Assembly (NCBI RefSeq): GCF_016107685.1
Contig: NZ_JABASY010000002.1
Span: forward strand, 558,001-622,000
Direction: 5' to 3'
DNA: 64,000 nucleotides
From: Brevibacterium yomogidense
GTDB lineage: Bacteria > Actinomycetota > Actinomycetes > Actinomycetales > Brevibacteriaceae
The notes beneath the pieces are model-generated. The model saw only the letters and a list, made by a program, of their open reading frames with translations, did no database searches and was not told the origin of the DNA. The translations under genes were made by a program, and so were the position numbers. Numbering within the stretch: the stretch's first letter is position 1; each line of letters starts with the position of its first letter. Shown here one piece after another: positions 21,356-31,043 of the stretch.

Positions 21356-23314
21356 TCAGCGCTGGATCGTGTCGTCGCTGTCACCGGCTGCGTCGGCGTC
21401 GTCGTCAACCTCTGAGCCGTCGCCGACGGCAGAGGAATCGTCCGACGTCGTGCTGACTGCCGAGTCCTCAGCCGCAACCTGCGCCTCGGCTGCCGTTGAG
21501 GACTCGGCCGCCGGTGACGCCTCTGTGGCCCCTGGATCCTCAGGAGCAGCCGCCGGCTCCGTCATGGTCGTGGTCTCGCCCGTCTCTCCTGGCTCGTCGG
21601 GCACCCGCGGCTCTGGGTCCGGGAGGGATTCGACCGCTGCGAGGAGATGGGCGACGCCTTCTGCGCGGTCGGTGAGTGTGAGTCTCACGACCGGTCTGCC
21701 CGCGTCGGTGAGGACCTGCGCATCACCTGCGGCCTGAGCCGATTGGAGCGCCGCGAAGCTGAAGCCGGCTTCCGGGACCGCCACGTCCGGGGCCGTGGCC
21801 GTATCCGCGGTGACGAACAGGAACGAGCCGGTGGGCCGGCCGCCCTTGTGGAACTGGCCCGTCGAGTGCAAGTAGCGCGGTCCCCAGCCGAACGCCACCG
21901 TTCCACCGGACTTCCGCGCGAGCAGGTCACGCAGGGACGCCGCGTCGGCATCCTGGTCGGCGCTGAGGAAGACCTGCACCGCAAGATACTCGTCCTCGTC
22001 GTCCGGATCGGGGAGCAGGTCGGTGAGGACCTCGGCCAGACTGGTCCGCTCCTCCGTGACAGTGGTCCGCACGACGACGGGGCCGTCGACGAGAGCAGGC
22101 GTGTCCTCTGCCTCGGCAGCCGGCGCGTCCTCGGCCTCGGGAGCGGAACCGATGTCCGGAACGGCCCCCGCCTCGGCGGCAGCGGCATCGTCGTCCGCGG
22201 GAGCGAGCAGCTCCCGAGCGCGGACCTTCGCGTCCTCGACGTCGGGCTGGTCGAATGGGTTCACCCCGATGCCCGCGCAGAGCAGAGCCGTGGCGGTCTG
22301 CCAGACGAGCAGCTGTGCGCCCAGAGGCGCCTCGTAGGAGACGGCGACCCCGGAGATCGGCTGGCGCGTCCCGACCGCGGGTCCTACGAACCCGATGGCC
22401 GTCGCCGCGTGCGCGTCGTGGAAGCCATGTGCATCGATGGAACCGCAGGCGATCGGGAGGATACCCAGCCCGTCCTTGCCGGACGATTCCGCGATGAGCT
22501 GCTCGAGCCACGCCGGCAGGCCCACGAGGGTGTCGTCAGTCGCTGCCAGGGCGAGGGTCCGCACGCCCCGTGCGTGCGCGGCGGTGAGTGCGGCGGCCAG
22601 TCGGAGGGCAGGGTTGTCCTCGTCATCGTCGCGCACGGCGCTCGCGACCGCTGCGGCGTCGTCGACGACCTGCTGGACGTCTGCCCCTGCGAGTCCGGCG
22701 GGGACGAGCCCGAAGGCGGCGAGCGCGCTGAAGCGGCCTCCCACACGGGGATCGGCGAGGAACACCCGGCGCCACCCCTCCTCGAGGGCCTGCTCGGCCA
22801 TCGGGGTGTCCGGGTCGGTGACGGCGATGAGCCGCGACCGGGGGTCGATGCCCCGGGACAGCAGTCCCTGCGCGAACGCCGAGGCGGCGGACACCGTCTC
22901 GATGGTCGTCCCGGACTTCGTGGCGACGACCAGGGCGGACCGGTCGAGATCCTCACCGTCGCACAGCGCGGTGATGTCGACCGGGTCCGTGGAGTCGATG
23001 ACGACGAGTTCGGCGCCGTACGCCCGCGCAATGACCTCGGCGCCCAGCGACGAGCCGCCCATGCCGGCGAGCACGATGCGATCGACGCCATCCGTGGCGA
23101 GTTCGTCCCGCAGCGCGTCGATCTGCTCGATGAGACCGGCTGCCCGCGTGTGCAGGTCGGTCCAGCCCAGGCGCGTGGAGGCGAGCTCCGCCGCCTCCTC
23201 ACCCCACACCCCTGCGTCGCGAGAGGCGACGCGCGACGCCAGCCGGAGATCCAGCATGCGGGTGAGCTCCGCGCTGAACACGTCGGGCGCGGGGAAACCA
23301 ATCTCTGCCGTCAT
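21356..23314 (-). CDS. pgi: Glucose-6-phosphate isomerase with acidic insert and tail
   Basis: Interconverts glucose-6-phosphate and fructose-6-phosphate. The sugar-isomerase (SIS) core shows GMGGSSLGAEVIARAYGAE near 109-127, ATKSGTTIETVSA near 160 and SSGKDGLGILPI near 300, as in the Micrococcales form of the enzyme. Length is 652 residues, about 100 more than usual. The excess is an Ala/Asp/Glu-rich stretch near 385-420 and a tail of about 85 residues of Ala, Ser, Thr, Asp and Glu; both look disordered. The ATG has AAGGAGGAGCG upstream. It is the third gene of tkt-tal-pgi, 10 bp after tal. Confidence 0.9.
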   Translation of the reverse strand: MTAEIGFPAPDVFSAELTRMLDLRLASRVASRDAGVWGEEAAELASTRLGWTDLHTRAAGLIEQIDALRDELATDGVDRIVLAGMGGSSLGAEVIARAYGAELVVIDSTDPVDITALCDGEDLDRSALVVATKSGTTIETVSAASAFAQGLLSRGIDPRSRLIAVTDPDTPMAEQALEEGWRRVFLADPRVGGRFSALAAFGLVPAGLAGADVQQVVDDAAAVASAVRDDDEDNPALRLAAALTAAHARGVRTLALAATDDTLVGLPAWLEQLIAESSGKDGLGILPIACGSIDAHGFHDAHAATAIGFVGPAVGTRQPISGVAVSYEAPLGAQLLVWQTATALLCAGIGVNPFDQPDVEDAKVRARELLAPADDDAAAAEAGAVPDIGSAPEAEDAPAAEAEDTPALVDGPVVVRTTVTEERTSLAEVLTDLLPDPDDEDEYLAVQVFLSADQDADAASLRDLLARKSGGTVAFGWGPRYLHSTGQFHKGGRPTGSFLFVTADTATAPDVAVPEAGFSFAALQSAQAAGDAQVLTDAGRPVVRLTLTDRAEGVAHLLAAVESLPDPEPRVPDEPGETGETTTMTEPAAAPEDPGATEASPAAESSTAAEAQVAAEDSAVSTTSDDSSAVGDGSEVDDDADAAGDSDDTIQR

Positions 23315-23324
23315 CGCTCCTCCT

Positions 23325-24464
23325 TCATTCCTCTGCGCCGTTCGCGCTGGCTCCGGTCAGCTCCACGAGCCGGGCTTCGACCGTCGCGACCAGTTCGTCC
23401 CAGCTGGCACTGAACTTCTCCAGCCCCTCGCGCTCGAGTTTCTCCATGACGTCGGCGTAGTCGATGCCCAGGCGCGACAGCGCGTCGAAGTGCTCGTCAG
23501 CTGCCCCGTACGTGCCGGGCATGGTGTCCGCGCCCACGGTGCCGTGGTCGGCGAACGCCTCCATGGTCTTCTCCGGCATGGTGTTCACGGTGTCAGCCGT
23601 GACGAGCTCGGACACGTACATCGTGTCCGGGTAGGACGGGTCCTTCGTGCCGGTCGACGCCCAGAGGAGCCGTTGAGCCGCAGCTCCCGCGGCCTCGAGG
23701 ACGCGGAACCGCTCCGAATCGAACACCTGAGACCGCACACGGTGCGTGAGGCGGCAGTTCGCGAGCCCCGCTCCGCCGCGCAGTCCGGTCGCCTCATCCG
23801 TTCCGAGCGCGTCGAGGCGCGCGTCGATCTCCGCGTCGATCCGCGAGACGAAGACGGAGGCGACCGAGTGGAGCGTCGACAGGTCGACACCGGCCTCACG
23901 TGCGCGCTCCAGACCGCTGAGGTAGGCCTCGACGACCTTCCGGTACTGGCTCAGGCTGAAGATCAGCGTGACGTTCACACTGATCCCGCGCTCCATCACC
24001 CGGGGGATCGCGAACAGGCCCTCTTCCGTCGCGGGGATCTTGATCATGACGTTGGGACGGTCCACGGCTGCCGCGAGGCGGGACGCCGCTTCGATCGACT
24101 CCTCACCGTCGTGCGCCAGCCGGGGGGACACCTCCAGGGACACGCGACCGTCGACGCCCCCCGTCCCTTCCCACACGGGCATGAGGAGGTCGCACGCGGC
24201 ACGCACGTCGGCCACGGTGAGCGCGTCGATGGCCTCTTCAGCGGTGACGCCCGCGCGGGCGAGTTCCTCCGTCTGTGCCGTGTACGCCGGATCCGCTGCG
24301 ATCGCCTGGGCGAAGATCGTCGGGTTCGTGGTCACACCCACGACGGATCGGGTCGCCACGAGCTCTGCGAGGGAGCCCGATTCCAAGCGCGTGCGGGACA
24401 GGTCGTCCAGCCACACGGAGACTCCCGCGTCCGCGAGGGCGGACAGCTGTGCGTTCTGGGTCAT
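23325..24464 (-). CDS. tal: Transaldolase
   Basis: Transfers a dihydroxyacetone unit between pentose-phosphate sugars. Length is 379 residues. TTNPTIF is at 45-51, the Schiff-base lysine lies in VMIKIPATEEG (K142), and SVNVTLIFSLSQY and LWASTGTKDPSY follow, all typical of the actinobacterial TalA subfamily. The start ATG overlaps the tkt stop (ATGA), so it is translated with tkt. The longer open frame upstream is only the shadow of tkt. Confidence 0.96.
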   Translation of the reverse strand: MTQNAQLSALADAGVSVWLDDLSRTRLESGSLAELVATRSVVGVTTNPTIFAQAIAADPAYTAQTEELARAGVTAEEAIDALTVADVRAACDLLMPVWEGTGGVDGRVSLEVSPRLAHDGEESIEAASRLAAAVDRPNVMIKIPATEEGLFAIPRVMERGISVNVTLIFSLSQYRKVVEAYLSGLERAREAGVDLSTLHSVASVFVSRIDAEIDARLDALGTDEATGLRGGAGLANCRLTHRVRSQVFDSERFRVLEAAGAAAQRLLWASTGTKDPSYPDTMYVSELVTADTVNTMPEKTMEAFADHGTVGADTMPGTYGAADEHFDALSRLGIDYADVMEKLEREGLEKFSASWDELVATVEARLVELTGASANGAEE

Positions 24465-26554
24465 CGTGCCTCCCCACGTGCTGCGGCGAGCGAATCGCGA
24501 GCAGCTTCTGCGACGGCGTCGGCGGTGAAGCCGAATTTCTCGAAGAGGAGTGCACCGGCGGCGGACGCCCCGTAGTGCTCGAGCGACACCGCACGACCGT
24601 GCTCTCCCAGCCAGCGGTACCAGCTCTGCGCGATGCCGGCTTCGACACTCACCCGTGCCCGGACGGTCGACGGGAGCACCTCCTCGCGGTATTCCTCCGA
24701 CTCCTGCTCGAACCACTCCATGCACGGCACGGACACGACACGGGCCTGCGTGCCCTCTGCCGCGAGCGCCTCGCGAGCCGCGAGTGCCAGCTGCACCTCA
24801 GAGCCCGAGGCCAGGAGCACCACGTCCGGATCGCCGTCGGCGTCAGCCAGGATGTAGGCACCGCGGCGGGCGCCTTCGGCCGAGGCCACGGCCGTGCGGT
24901 CGAGCACCGGCACGCCCTGGCGCGTGAGGATCAGTCCCGACGGGCCGTCCGCACGTTCCAGCACGCGCAGCCAGCAGACCGCGGTCTCCGTCGCATCCGC
25001 CGGACGGACGATGTCCAGGCCCGGAATGGCGCGCAGCGCGCTCACGTGTTCGACCGGCTGGTGCGTCGGTCCGTCCTCGCCCACACCGATCGAATCGTGG
25101 GTCCAGACGAACACGTTCGGCAGCTGCTGCAGTGCTGCGAGGCGCACGGCGGGGCGCTGGTAGTCGCTGAAGACGAGGAACGTCCCGTTGTAGGGGCGGG
25201 TGGGGCCGTGCAGTGCGATGCCGTTGCAGACGAGCCCTGCGGCGAATTCGCGCACACCGAAGTGCAGGTTCCGACCGTACGGCGTGCCCGCGAACATCGC
25301 GGAGGAGCGGTCGACTGGCAGGAATGAGTCCTCACCCTTGATGAGGGTGTTGTTCGACCCTGCGAGGTCCGACGATCCGCCCCACAGCTCCGGCATGAGC
25401 GGGGCGACCGCATTGAGCACGGTGCCGGACGCCGCGCGGGTAGCGATCGACGCGCCCGCTTCGAATGCGGGGATCGCCTCCGCGAGCCCCTCCGGCAGCG
25501 TCCCGGCCTGCAGCCGATCGAACAGCTCGGCGCGCTGCGGGTTCGCCGCGCGCCACGCGTCGAAGCGCGTCCGCCAGGCCGCGTGAGCAGCGGCACCGCG
25601 CTCACGGACCGCGCGCGTGTGTGTGAGGACATCGTCCTCGACGATGAAGCTCTGCTCAGGATCGAAGCCGAGGAGCTCCTTCGTCGCGGCGATCTCCTCT
25701 CCGCCCAGGGCGGCGCCGTGGGCTCCTCCCGTGTTCTGCACCGTGGGGGCCGGCCATCCGATGATCGTGGACAGGCGGATGAAGGAGGGGCGGGGATCGG
25801 ACTTCGTCGCCTCGAACGCCGCGTGCAGCGCCTCGACGTCCTCCCTGTATTCTCCGCCGCCCTGCGTGAAGTCGACGTGCTGGACGTGCCAGCCGTAGGC
25901 GGCGTAGCGCGCCTCCACGTCCTCGGTGAATGCGATCGAGGTGTCGTCCTCGATGGAGATCCTGTTGTCGTCCCACAGGACCGTGAGGTTGCCGAGCTGC
26001 TGAGTGCCGGCGAGCGACGAGGCCTCGCCGGACACCCCCTCCTGCAGGTCGCCGTCCCCGGCGATGACGACGACGCGGTGGTCGAACACGGATTCGCCCG
26101 CGGGGGAGTCCGGGTCGAAGAGACCGCGCTCACGCCGCTGCGCCATCGCCATGCCGACCGCCGAGGCGAGTCCGGACCCCAGCGGGCCCGTCGTGATCTC
26201 CACGCCGTCGGTGTGACCGACCTCGGGGTGGCCCGGGGTCAGCGAGCCCCACGTGCGGAGCGATTTGAGATCGTCCAGCTCCAGACCGAATCCGGACAGG
26301 AACAGTTGGACGTACTGAGTGAGGCTGGAGTGCCCCGCGGACAGCACGAACCGGTCACGACCCACCCACGCGGTGTCCGCGGGGTCGTGGACCAGGCCGT
26401 GCTGGTAGAGGTAGTACGCGGCGGGGGCGAGGCTCATGGCCGTTCCGGGGTGCCCGTTGCCCACCCTCTCCACCGCATCAGCGGCGAGGAGTCGTGCGGT
26501 GTCGACGGCCCGGCCGTCAAGGGAGGACCACGTGAAGGTGCTCGTGCTGGTCAT
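24461..26554 (-). CDS. tkt: Transketolase
   Basis: Thiamine-diphosphate enzyme that moves two-carbon units in the pentose phosphate pathway. Length is 697 residues from the ATG at 26554. [10 protein letters not shown] is at 32-41 and the ThDP-binding motif runs from GDGDLQEG (166-173) to DDNRIS (195-200). The phosphate-binding and C-terminal domains are complete. It is the first gene of the minus-strand operon tkt-tal-pgi and is divergent from ctaB. The operon lacks zwf, opcA and pgl, which commonly follow tal in actinobacteria. Confidence 0.97.
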   Translation of the reverse strand: MTSTSTFTWSSLDGRAVDTARLLAADAVERVGNGHPGTAMSLAPAAYYLYQHGLVHDPADTAWVGRDRFVLSAGHSSLTQYVQLFLSGFGLELDDLKSLRTWGSLTPGHPEVGHTDGVEITTGPLGSGLASAVGMAMAQRRERGLFDPDSPAGESVFDHRVVVIAGDGDLQEGVSGEASSLAGTQQLGNLTVLWDDNRISIEDDTSIAFTEDVEARYAAYGWHVQHVDFTQGGGEYREDVEALHAAFEATKSDPRPSFIRLSTIIGWPAPTVQNTGGAHGAALGGEEIAATKELLGFDPEQSFIVEDDVLTHTRAVRERGAAAHAAWRTRFDAWRAANPQRAELFDRLQAGTLPEGLAEAIPAFEAGASIATRAASGTVLNAVAPLMPELWGGSSDLAGSNNTLIKGEDSFLPVDRSSAMFAGTPYGRNLHFGVREFAAGLVCNGIALHGPTRPYNGTFLVFSDYQRPAVRLAALQQLPNVFVWTHDSIGVGEDGPTHQPVEHVSALRAIPGLDIVRPADATETAVCWLRVLERADGPSGLILTRQGVPVLDRTAVASAEGARRGAYILADADGDPDVVLLASGSEVQLALAAREALAAEGTQARVVSVPCMEWFEQESEEYREEVLPSTVRARVSVEAGIAQSWYRWLGEHGRAVSLEHYGASAAGALLFEKFGFTADAVAEAARDSLAAARGEAR

Positions 26555-26678
26555 GCGCGCGTTTCGTTCCTTCGGGAAGGCTGCTTGCCCGCCGCGTGAT
26601 CGGGAGGGCACTGACGGGCATCACTCTACCGGGACGCGCCGTGTGAGGGGCGCATGTGCACAACTCTTCTACGAGGGA

Positions 26679-26684
26679 TAGAAT
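26679..26684 (+). promoter_or_regulatory. -10 element (TAGAAT) for ctaB
   Basis: GGATAGAATCGG lies 40 nt before the ctaB GTG in the divergent tkt-ctaB region. A leader of about 33 nt with CAGGAAGG precedes the start. Confidence 0.4.
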
Positions 26685-26723
26685 CGGCTGGACGATCCCG
26701 AACAGGAAGGCGCAGCCGACACC

Positions 26724-27740
26724 GTGTCTCTCCCTCCGCGCTCCGCGCACACACAGTCTTCAGAAGAGAAGCCTCTTCTCTCCTCGGAGGAGAAGCCCCT
26801 CCAGCGGACCCTCGATGAAAGACGCGCAGGCGCCCGGGGCACTGGCACGCTGAGCGGTACGCTCCGCGCCTACGTCGCTCTCACGAAGCCGCGCATCATC
26901 GAACTGCTGCTCGTGACCACTGCGCCGGTGATGTTCCTCGCAGCGCAGGGCCTGCCGAACCTCTGGCTGGTCCTCACGACCGTCATCGGCGGAGCCGCCG
27001 CTGCCGCGTCGGCGAACGTCTTCAACTGCATCGCGGATCGTGACATCGATGCCAAGATGCGCCGGACGGAGAACCGTCCCCTCGTGACGGGGGAGATCAC
27101 TCCGCGGGCCGCGACGATCTTCGCCTTCGCGCTGGGATTCGGTTCGATCTTCTGGCTGGGCGGCTTCACGAACTGGGTCGCCGCAGGCCTCACCGCGACG
27201 GCAATCCTCCTCTATGCCGTGTTCTACACGATGATCCTCAAGCGCCGCACGACCCAGAACATCGTGTGGGGCGGTGCCGCAGGCTGCATGCCGGTCCTCA
27301 TCGGCTGGTCCGCTGTCACCGGAACGCTCAGCTGGGAGCCGCTCCTCCTCTTCCTCGTCGTCTTCTTCTGGACGCCGCCGCACTACTGGCCGCTCGCCAT
27401 CAAGTACAAGGCGGACTACGAAGCGGCCGACGTCCCGATGCTGCCGAACAAGGTTCCGCCGACGAACGTGGCGCGCCAGATGATCTGGTACACGCTCGCG
27501 ATGATCGTGTCGTCGCTGGCACTCATCCCCGTCGCACCGATGGGTCCGCTCTACATCGCCGTCGCGGTCGCGGCCGGCGGATGGTTCCTCTGGGAGTGCA
27601 TCACGTTCATCAGGCGTGCGAAGGCGGGACTGTCGGGTACCCGCCTCAAGGCCATGCGCGTGTTCCACGGCTCCATCACCTATCTGTCGATCCTCTTCCT
27701 CGCGGTGGCGATCGACCCCTTCCTCAACCCCTGGATCTGA
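26724..27740 (+). CDS. ctaB: Protohaem IX farnesyltransferase (haem O synthase)
   Basis: Adds a farnesyl group to haem B to make haem O for cytochrome oxidase. Length is 338 residues with 7-9 membrane helices. The prenyl-diphosphate/Mg2+ motif NVFNCIADRDIDAKMRRTEN is near 99-118, and YWPLAIKYKADYEAADVPML carries the second acidic region. The N-terminal ~45 residues are a soluble leader with an imperfect tandem duplication, SSEEKPLLSSEEKPL. The GTG start is the most upstream in frame and could be slightly too long. ctaA lies convergent, 0.4 kb away. Confidence 0.95.
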   Translation: MSLPPRSAHTQSSEEKPLLSSEEKPLQRTLDERRAGARGTGTLSGTLRAYVALTKPRIIELLLVTTAPVMFLAAQGLPNLWLVLTTVIGGAAAAASANVFNCIADRDIDAKMRRTENRPLVTGEITPRAATIFAFALGFGSIFWLGGFTNWVAAGLTATAILLYAVFYTMILKRRTTQNIVWGGAAGCMPVLIGWSAVTGTLSWEPLLLFLVVFFWTPPHYWPLAIKYKADYEAADVPMLPNKVPPTNVARQMIWYTLAMIVSSLALIPVAPMGPLYIAVAVAAGGWFLWECITFIRRAKAGLSGTRLKAMRVFHGSITYLSILFLAVAIDPFLNPWI

Positions 27741-27760
27741 CCGCACGCGCTGCGAAGTCG

Positions 27761-27802
27761 AAGAGCGCCGGGCCATCGAGAGATCGATGACCCGGCGCTC
27801 TT
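27761..27802 (+). terminator. Hairpin terminator of ctaB
   Basis: A 19-bp stem with one mismatch, AAGAGCGCCGGGCCATCGA (27761-27779) pairing with 27784-27802, closes a 4-nt loop and ends in CTCTTGT. It begins 20 nt after the ctaB stop. Confidence 0.75.
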
Positions 27803-28183
27803 GTCGTGTGCCCGGTCGGTGTCATGTGCCCGACCGATCCGGCAGGTGCCCTGCCCGACCGGGAGACGTCCCCGCGGGGACGCACGAACCGCTGCCGGGG
27901 CCTCCGTCGAATTGCCGCCAGTTGTTCGGATACGCCCTGCCGGGCGTGTCTACCGCCCGGGCCTGAGGCTCACCCGTCGATGGCGTCGTGGCGGCCGCAC
28001 TGCGTGTCGTCGTCCTTGAGCCGGCCGGAGACGGTGTTCACCGCGGCATGGCCGTCGGGACAGCTGGTCTGCCGTGCTGTTGAACGGTGGCAGCCACCTG
28101 CAGGTGTCACATGTCGGAGAGTCCATGGTGGAGATCCACCATGGGCTCGGTGGTCGCGAGCAGCGGAACGAGCGCGGAGCTCT
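27803..28183. other. 381-bp convergent gap between ctaB and ctaA
   Basis: No recognised gene. On the minus strand a 42-codon frame (GTG at 28098, stop at 27970-27972) has almost only G/C third positions and includes TSCPDGHAAVNTVSGRLKDD, but there is no ribosome binding site and no family was recognised; it could be a remnant. Two near-perfect palindromes lie beside it: CACCTGCAGGTG (28096-28107) and CCATGGTGGA-GA-TCCACCATGG (28124-28145). The gap also holds a copy of the 16-bp palindrome described at 27867. Confidence 0.35.
27867..27882. repeat. 16-bp palindrome CGTCCCCGCGGGGACG, copy 1
   Basis: Perfect palindrome in the gap between ctaB and ctaA. Identical copies occur at 57177 and 59040, and a one-mismatch version at 54512. 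Confidence 0.6.
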
Positions 28184-29119
28184 TCAGGCAGCCGGGGCGG
28201 CCTGTGCCGCTTCGACGGACTGGGTGTCCTCGGTCTGAGGCGGGCGCTGGTAGTGGACGTCCACCAGCCATGCGGCGGCCGCCAGCGCCGCGCAGACGCC
28301 GATGATGTGGACGGCGACGAGCACCCATGGGACGCCCGTGAAGAATTGGACGTAGCCTATGGCGCCCTGTGCGGCGACGACGAGTGCGAAGACGATGACC
28401 GGGGTGCGAAGCGTGCGGGCGTGGGGGACCCCCTGCCGCACGGCAGCCTGCGCCACGAGGATCAGTGCGACGGACACGGCGACCAGAGCCCAGACGGGAG
28501 CGGCGTGGAGGCGCGCCATGAGAAGCGTGTCGAAGCCGTTGCGGGCACTCATCTCGTCGCCCGCATGGGGTCCCGCGCCCGTCACGAGGAGGCCGATGAT
28601 GACGACCACCCACGTGAGCACGAAAGCCGCCCACGCGAGGGTCCGCATCGTGCGGGTGCCCACGGGCACGGCACTCCGACCGGTGTCGTAGACGCGGCGG
28701 ACGAACAGGACGGACACGACGACCGCTGCGGCGGACGGCACGAAGTGCAGTGCGACGATCCACGGATTGAGGCCGGTGAGCACCGTGACGCCGCCGAGCA
28801 CGGCCTGGACCGGCACGATCGCGGTGAGGCCCACCGCGAACCAGACGAGGTCGGGACGCGTCCGGAAGTGTCGCAGCAGGAAGAGGACAGTCACGACACC
28901 GAGCACGCCCAGGCTCACGCCCAGCAGGCGGTTGCCGAACTCGATCGCGGAGTGCATGGTGACCGCACCATACGGGACGACGGAGTCCTCCGTGCAGCGC
29001 GGCCACGTGGGGCAGCCCAGCCCGGAGCCGGTGAGCCGGACCAGGGCACCGGTCAGGATGATGAGCGATTGTGCGCTCAGCATCGTCCAGGCCAGGAAGC
29101 GATCGATTCGCGACGTCAC
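28184..29119 (-). CDS. ctaA: Haem A synthase
   Basis: Oxidises the C8 methyl of haem O to give haem A for aa3-type cytochrome oxidase. Length is 311 residues with about eight membrane helices. The first extracytoplasmic loop has the conserved cysteine pair in GSGLGCPTWPRC (C36, C42), and haem-ligand histidines are visible in EFGNRLLG-type and LHFVPSAAA, ARLHAAPVW and VAVHIIGV helices. Start is the GTG at 29119; a minus-strand TAGACT lies at 29162-29167. Unlike many relatives it is convergent with ctaB rather than divergent. Confidence 0.95.
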   Translation of the reverse strand: MTSRIDRFLAWTMLSAQSLIILTGALVRLTGSGLGCPTWPRCTEDSVVPYGAVTMHSAIEFGNRLLGVSLGVLGVVTVLFLLRHFRTRPDLVWFAVGLTAIVPVQAVLGGVTVLTGLNPWIVALHFVPSAAAVVVSVLFVRRVYDTGRSAVPVGTRTMRTLAWAAFVLTWVVVIIGLLVTGAGPHAGDEMSARNGFDTLLMARLHAAPVWALVAVSVALILVAQAAVRQGVPHARTLRTPVIVFALVVAAQGAIGYVQFFTGVPWVLVAVHIIGVCAALAAAAWLVDVHYQRPPQTEDTQSVEAAQAAPAA

Positions 29120-29161
29120 AGGGGTGTGTCCTCACTCGAGAGATGCTGACGGGCGGTCAGC

Positions 29162-29167
29162 AGTCTA
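29162..29167 (-). promoter_or_regulatory. -10 element (TAGACT) for ctaA
   Basis: Minus-strand TAGACT about 43 nt before the GTG at 29119; a GAGGA in between could be the ribosome binding site. Confidence 0.3.
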
Positions 29168-29247
29168 GTCCTCCTCCATCGGAGTGGATCTCAGGAACTA
29201 GTCCGGTGGGAGGATCCGTCTCATCATGCCGCTCGTCACGCGACGTC

Positions 29248-29982
29248 TCAGTCGAAGGAGAACCAGCGGCGCGCGGCGAGTGTGCCGAGGATCGCCCACA
29301 CCACCAGGACCAGGAGAGACGGCCACGCGATGGCCCCATCGACGACAGCGCTGCGCAGGGCGGAACCCAGGGCACCGGGTGGGAGGAGTTCCATGAGCGT
29401 CCCCCACGTCCCGTCCCGGTGGAACAGCAGTCCTCCGACGGATGCCATGAGGACCCAGAGGAGGTTCGCGACGGCGAGTGTGGCCTCCGGTCGCAGGGTC
29501 CCGGCCATGAGCACCCCCCACGACACGAGCGCCGCGGCTCCGGCCAGGAGGGCGAGAACGGTGCCAGCCCAGTGGGGGTCGGCGAAGGACAGCCCGAGCA
29601 GGCCGGCGGCGGTGAGGAGCAGCGCCGTCTGGACGACGAGCACGCAGAGCACTGCGCCGAGCTTGCCCCAGATGACTCCGGCCGCGCCCAGTGGGGTGGT
29701 GGCGAGCTGTCGGAGGACGCCGTACCTGCGGTCGAATGCCGTCTGGATCCCCTGACCGGTGAACGCGATCGAGGCGACGGCGACCCCGAGCACTCCGGCG
29801 GTCGCGACCTGGATGTGCTCGGCACCCTCTGGCAGCGCGCTGAGCGAGGACAGCACATCGGTCCGCCCCAGTCCGATGAGGATGATGAGCGGGAGGATGA
29901 GGGCGAGGAGCAGCTGCTCGCCGTTGCGGAGCACGGCGACGGTCTCGAAGCGCGCCTGGGCGAGGATGCGGCGTGCGTTCAT
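29248..29982 (-). CDS. ABC-2 type exporter, permease subunit
   Basis: A 244-residue membrane protein with six predicted helices and the ABC-2 (DrrB-like) layout: an N-terminal amphipathic segment MNARRILAQARFETVAVLRN, a long first extracytoplasmic loop, and RRYGVLRQLATTPLG, the conserved intracellular coupling segment. With the ATPase upstream (overlap of 4 bp, ATGA) it should form an exporter. Such pairs next to ctaA and suf genes are common in actinobacteria, where the substrate is unknown; drug or haem-related efflux is only a guess. Confidence 0.85.
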   Translation of the reverse strand: MNARRILAQARFETVAVLRNGEQLLLALILPLIILIGLGRTDVLSSLSALPEGAEHIQVATAGVLGVAVASIAFTGQGIQTAFDRRYGVLRQLATTPLGAAGVIWGKLGAVLCVLVVQTALLLTAAGLLGLSFADPHWAGTVLALLAGAAALVSWGVLMAGTLRPEATLAVANLLWVLMASVGGLLFHRDGTWGTLMELLPPGALGSALRSAVVDGAIAWPSLLVLVVWAILGTLAARRWFSFD

Positions 29983-30905
29983 CGGAGGTTCCTCCCGGTG
30001 AGTTCGAGGAAGACGTCGCCCAGGGACTTGCCGCGGAACTCCAGGGACCGCGCGTCCAGGCGGTGGGTGGCCAGCACGCCGGTGATCCGGTGCAGATCGG
30101 CGATGCCTGGGCGGCAGTCGACGGTGATGACGGGGCCGTCCACATGGACGACGCCTTCCTCCGCGAGTGCGATGAGCGCGGCTTCCGGAGCGTCATCGTC
30201 CAGGACGATCCGCGCGGTTCGTCCCGGCACATCGGTGTCGTCCACGCCGGTGAGTCCCGCGACCGTGCCGTGTGCGATGACCCGGCCGTGGTCGATGACG
30301 GTCACGAGGTCGGCGAGTCTCTCCGCGTCGGCCATGTCATGTGTGGTGAGCACGATCGCGGTGCCGGCCGCACGCAGGTCCTGGACGACCTCGTCGACGG
30401 CGATGCGGGCCTGAGGGTCGAGGCCCGCCGTCGGCTCGTCGAGGAACACGAGCCGAGGACGTCCGACGAGTGCGGCGGCGAGCCCGACCCGTTGACGCTG
30501 TCCGCCTGACAGCCGACGGATGGACCGGCTCGCGAACGAACCGATCCCGAGGCGGCCGACCAGGTCGTCGACATCGGCGGGTTCGCGGTAGAGCCGTGCG
30601 AGGTGGCGCAGCACCGTGAGGGGGCGCGCTGACATCGGCAGACCGCCGTCCTGGAGCATCACGCCGGTGAGCTCTGCGGTGCGGGAGTGATCGGTCCACG
30701 GGTCCATCCCGAAGATGCTGATGCTGCCCGACTGCGGGGCACGCAACCCGACCGCGCAGGCGATCGTCGAGGACTTGCCGGCTCCATTCGGCCCCAGCAG
30801 CGCGTGCACGCGCCCTTCTTCTGCGGTGAGTGAGACGTCCTCGACGGCGGTCGACCGGCCGTACGAGAGGGCGATGCGCTCGACGCGGAGGGGGAGGGTG
30901 CTCAT
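29979..30905 (-). CDS. ABC transporter ATP-binding subunit, DrrA-like
   Basis: A 308-residue ATPase for the exporter encoded downstream. Walker A GPNGAGKSS is near 36-44, the Q-loop VMLQDGG follows, signature RLSGGQRQRVGLA is near 130, Walker B LVFLDEPTAG near 153 and the switch histidine in LTTHDMAD. The ~90-residue C-terminal region with HRLDARSLEFRGKSLGDVFLELTGR is the DrrA-type extension. ATG at 30905 is favoured over the in-frame GTG at 30911 because GAGG lies 5 nt upstream of it. It is divergent from sufR. Confidence 0.9.
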   Translation of the reverse strand: MSTLPLRVERIALSYGRSTAVEDVSLTAEEGRVHALLGPNGAGKSSTIACAVGLRAPQSGSISIFGMDPWTDHSRTAELTGVMLQDGGLPMSARPLTVLRHLARLYREPADVDDLVGRLGIGSFASRSIRRLSGGQRQRVGLAAALVGRPRLVFLDEPTAGLDPQARIAVDEVVQDLRAAGTAIVLTTHDMADAERLADLVTVIDHGRVIAHGTVAGLTGVDDTDVPGRTARIVLDDDAPEAALIALAEEGVVHVDGPVITVDCRPGIADLHRITGVLATHRLDARSLEFRGKSLGDVFLELTGRNLR

Positions 30906-31043
30906 AAGCACCTCACTGTACTGCGTGGGTCACCGCCCGAGGCCCCTCGCCCACTCCGTGAGCACCCCGGACGCGGGCTGCAGAGGGACCGGACGTGAGC
31001 TACGCGACAGGGCGTCCGGGATGGGTCCGGTGGCCACAGGCGT

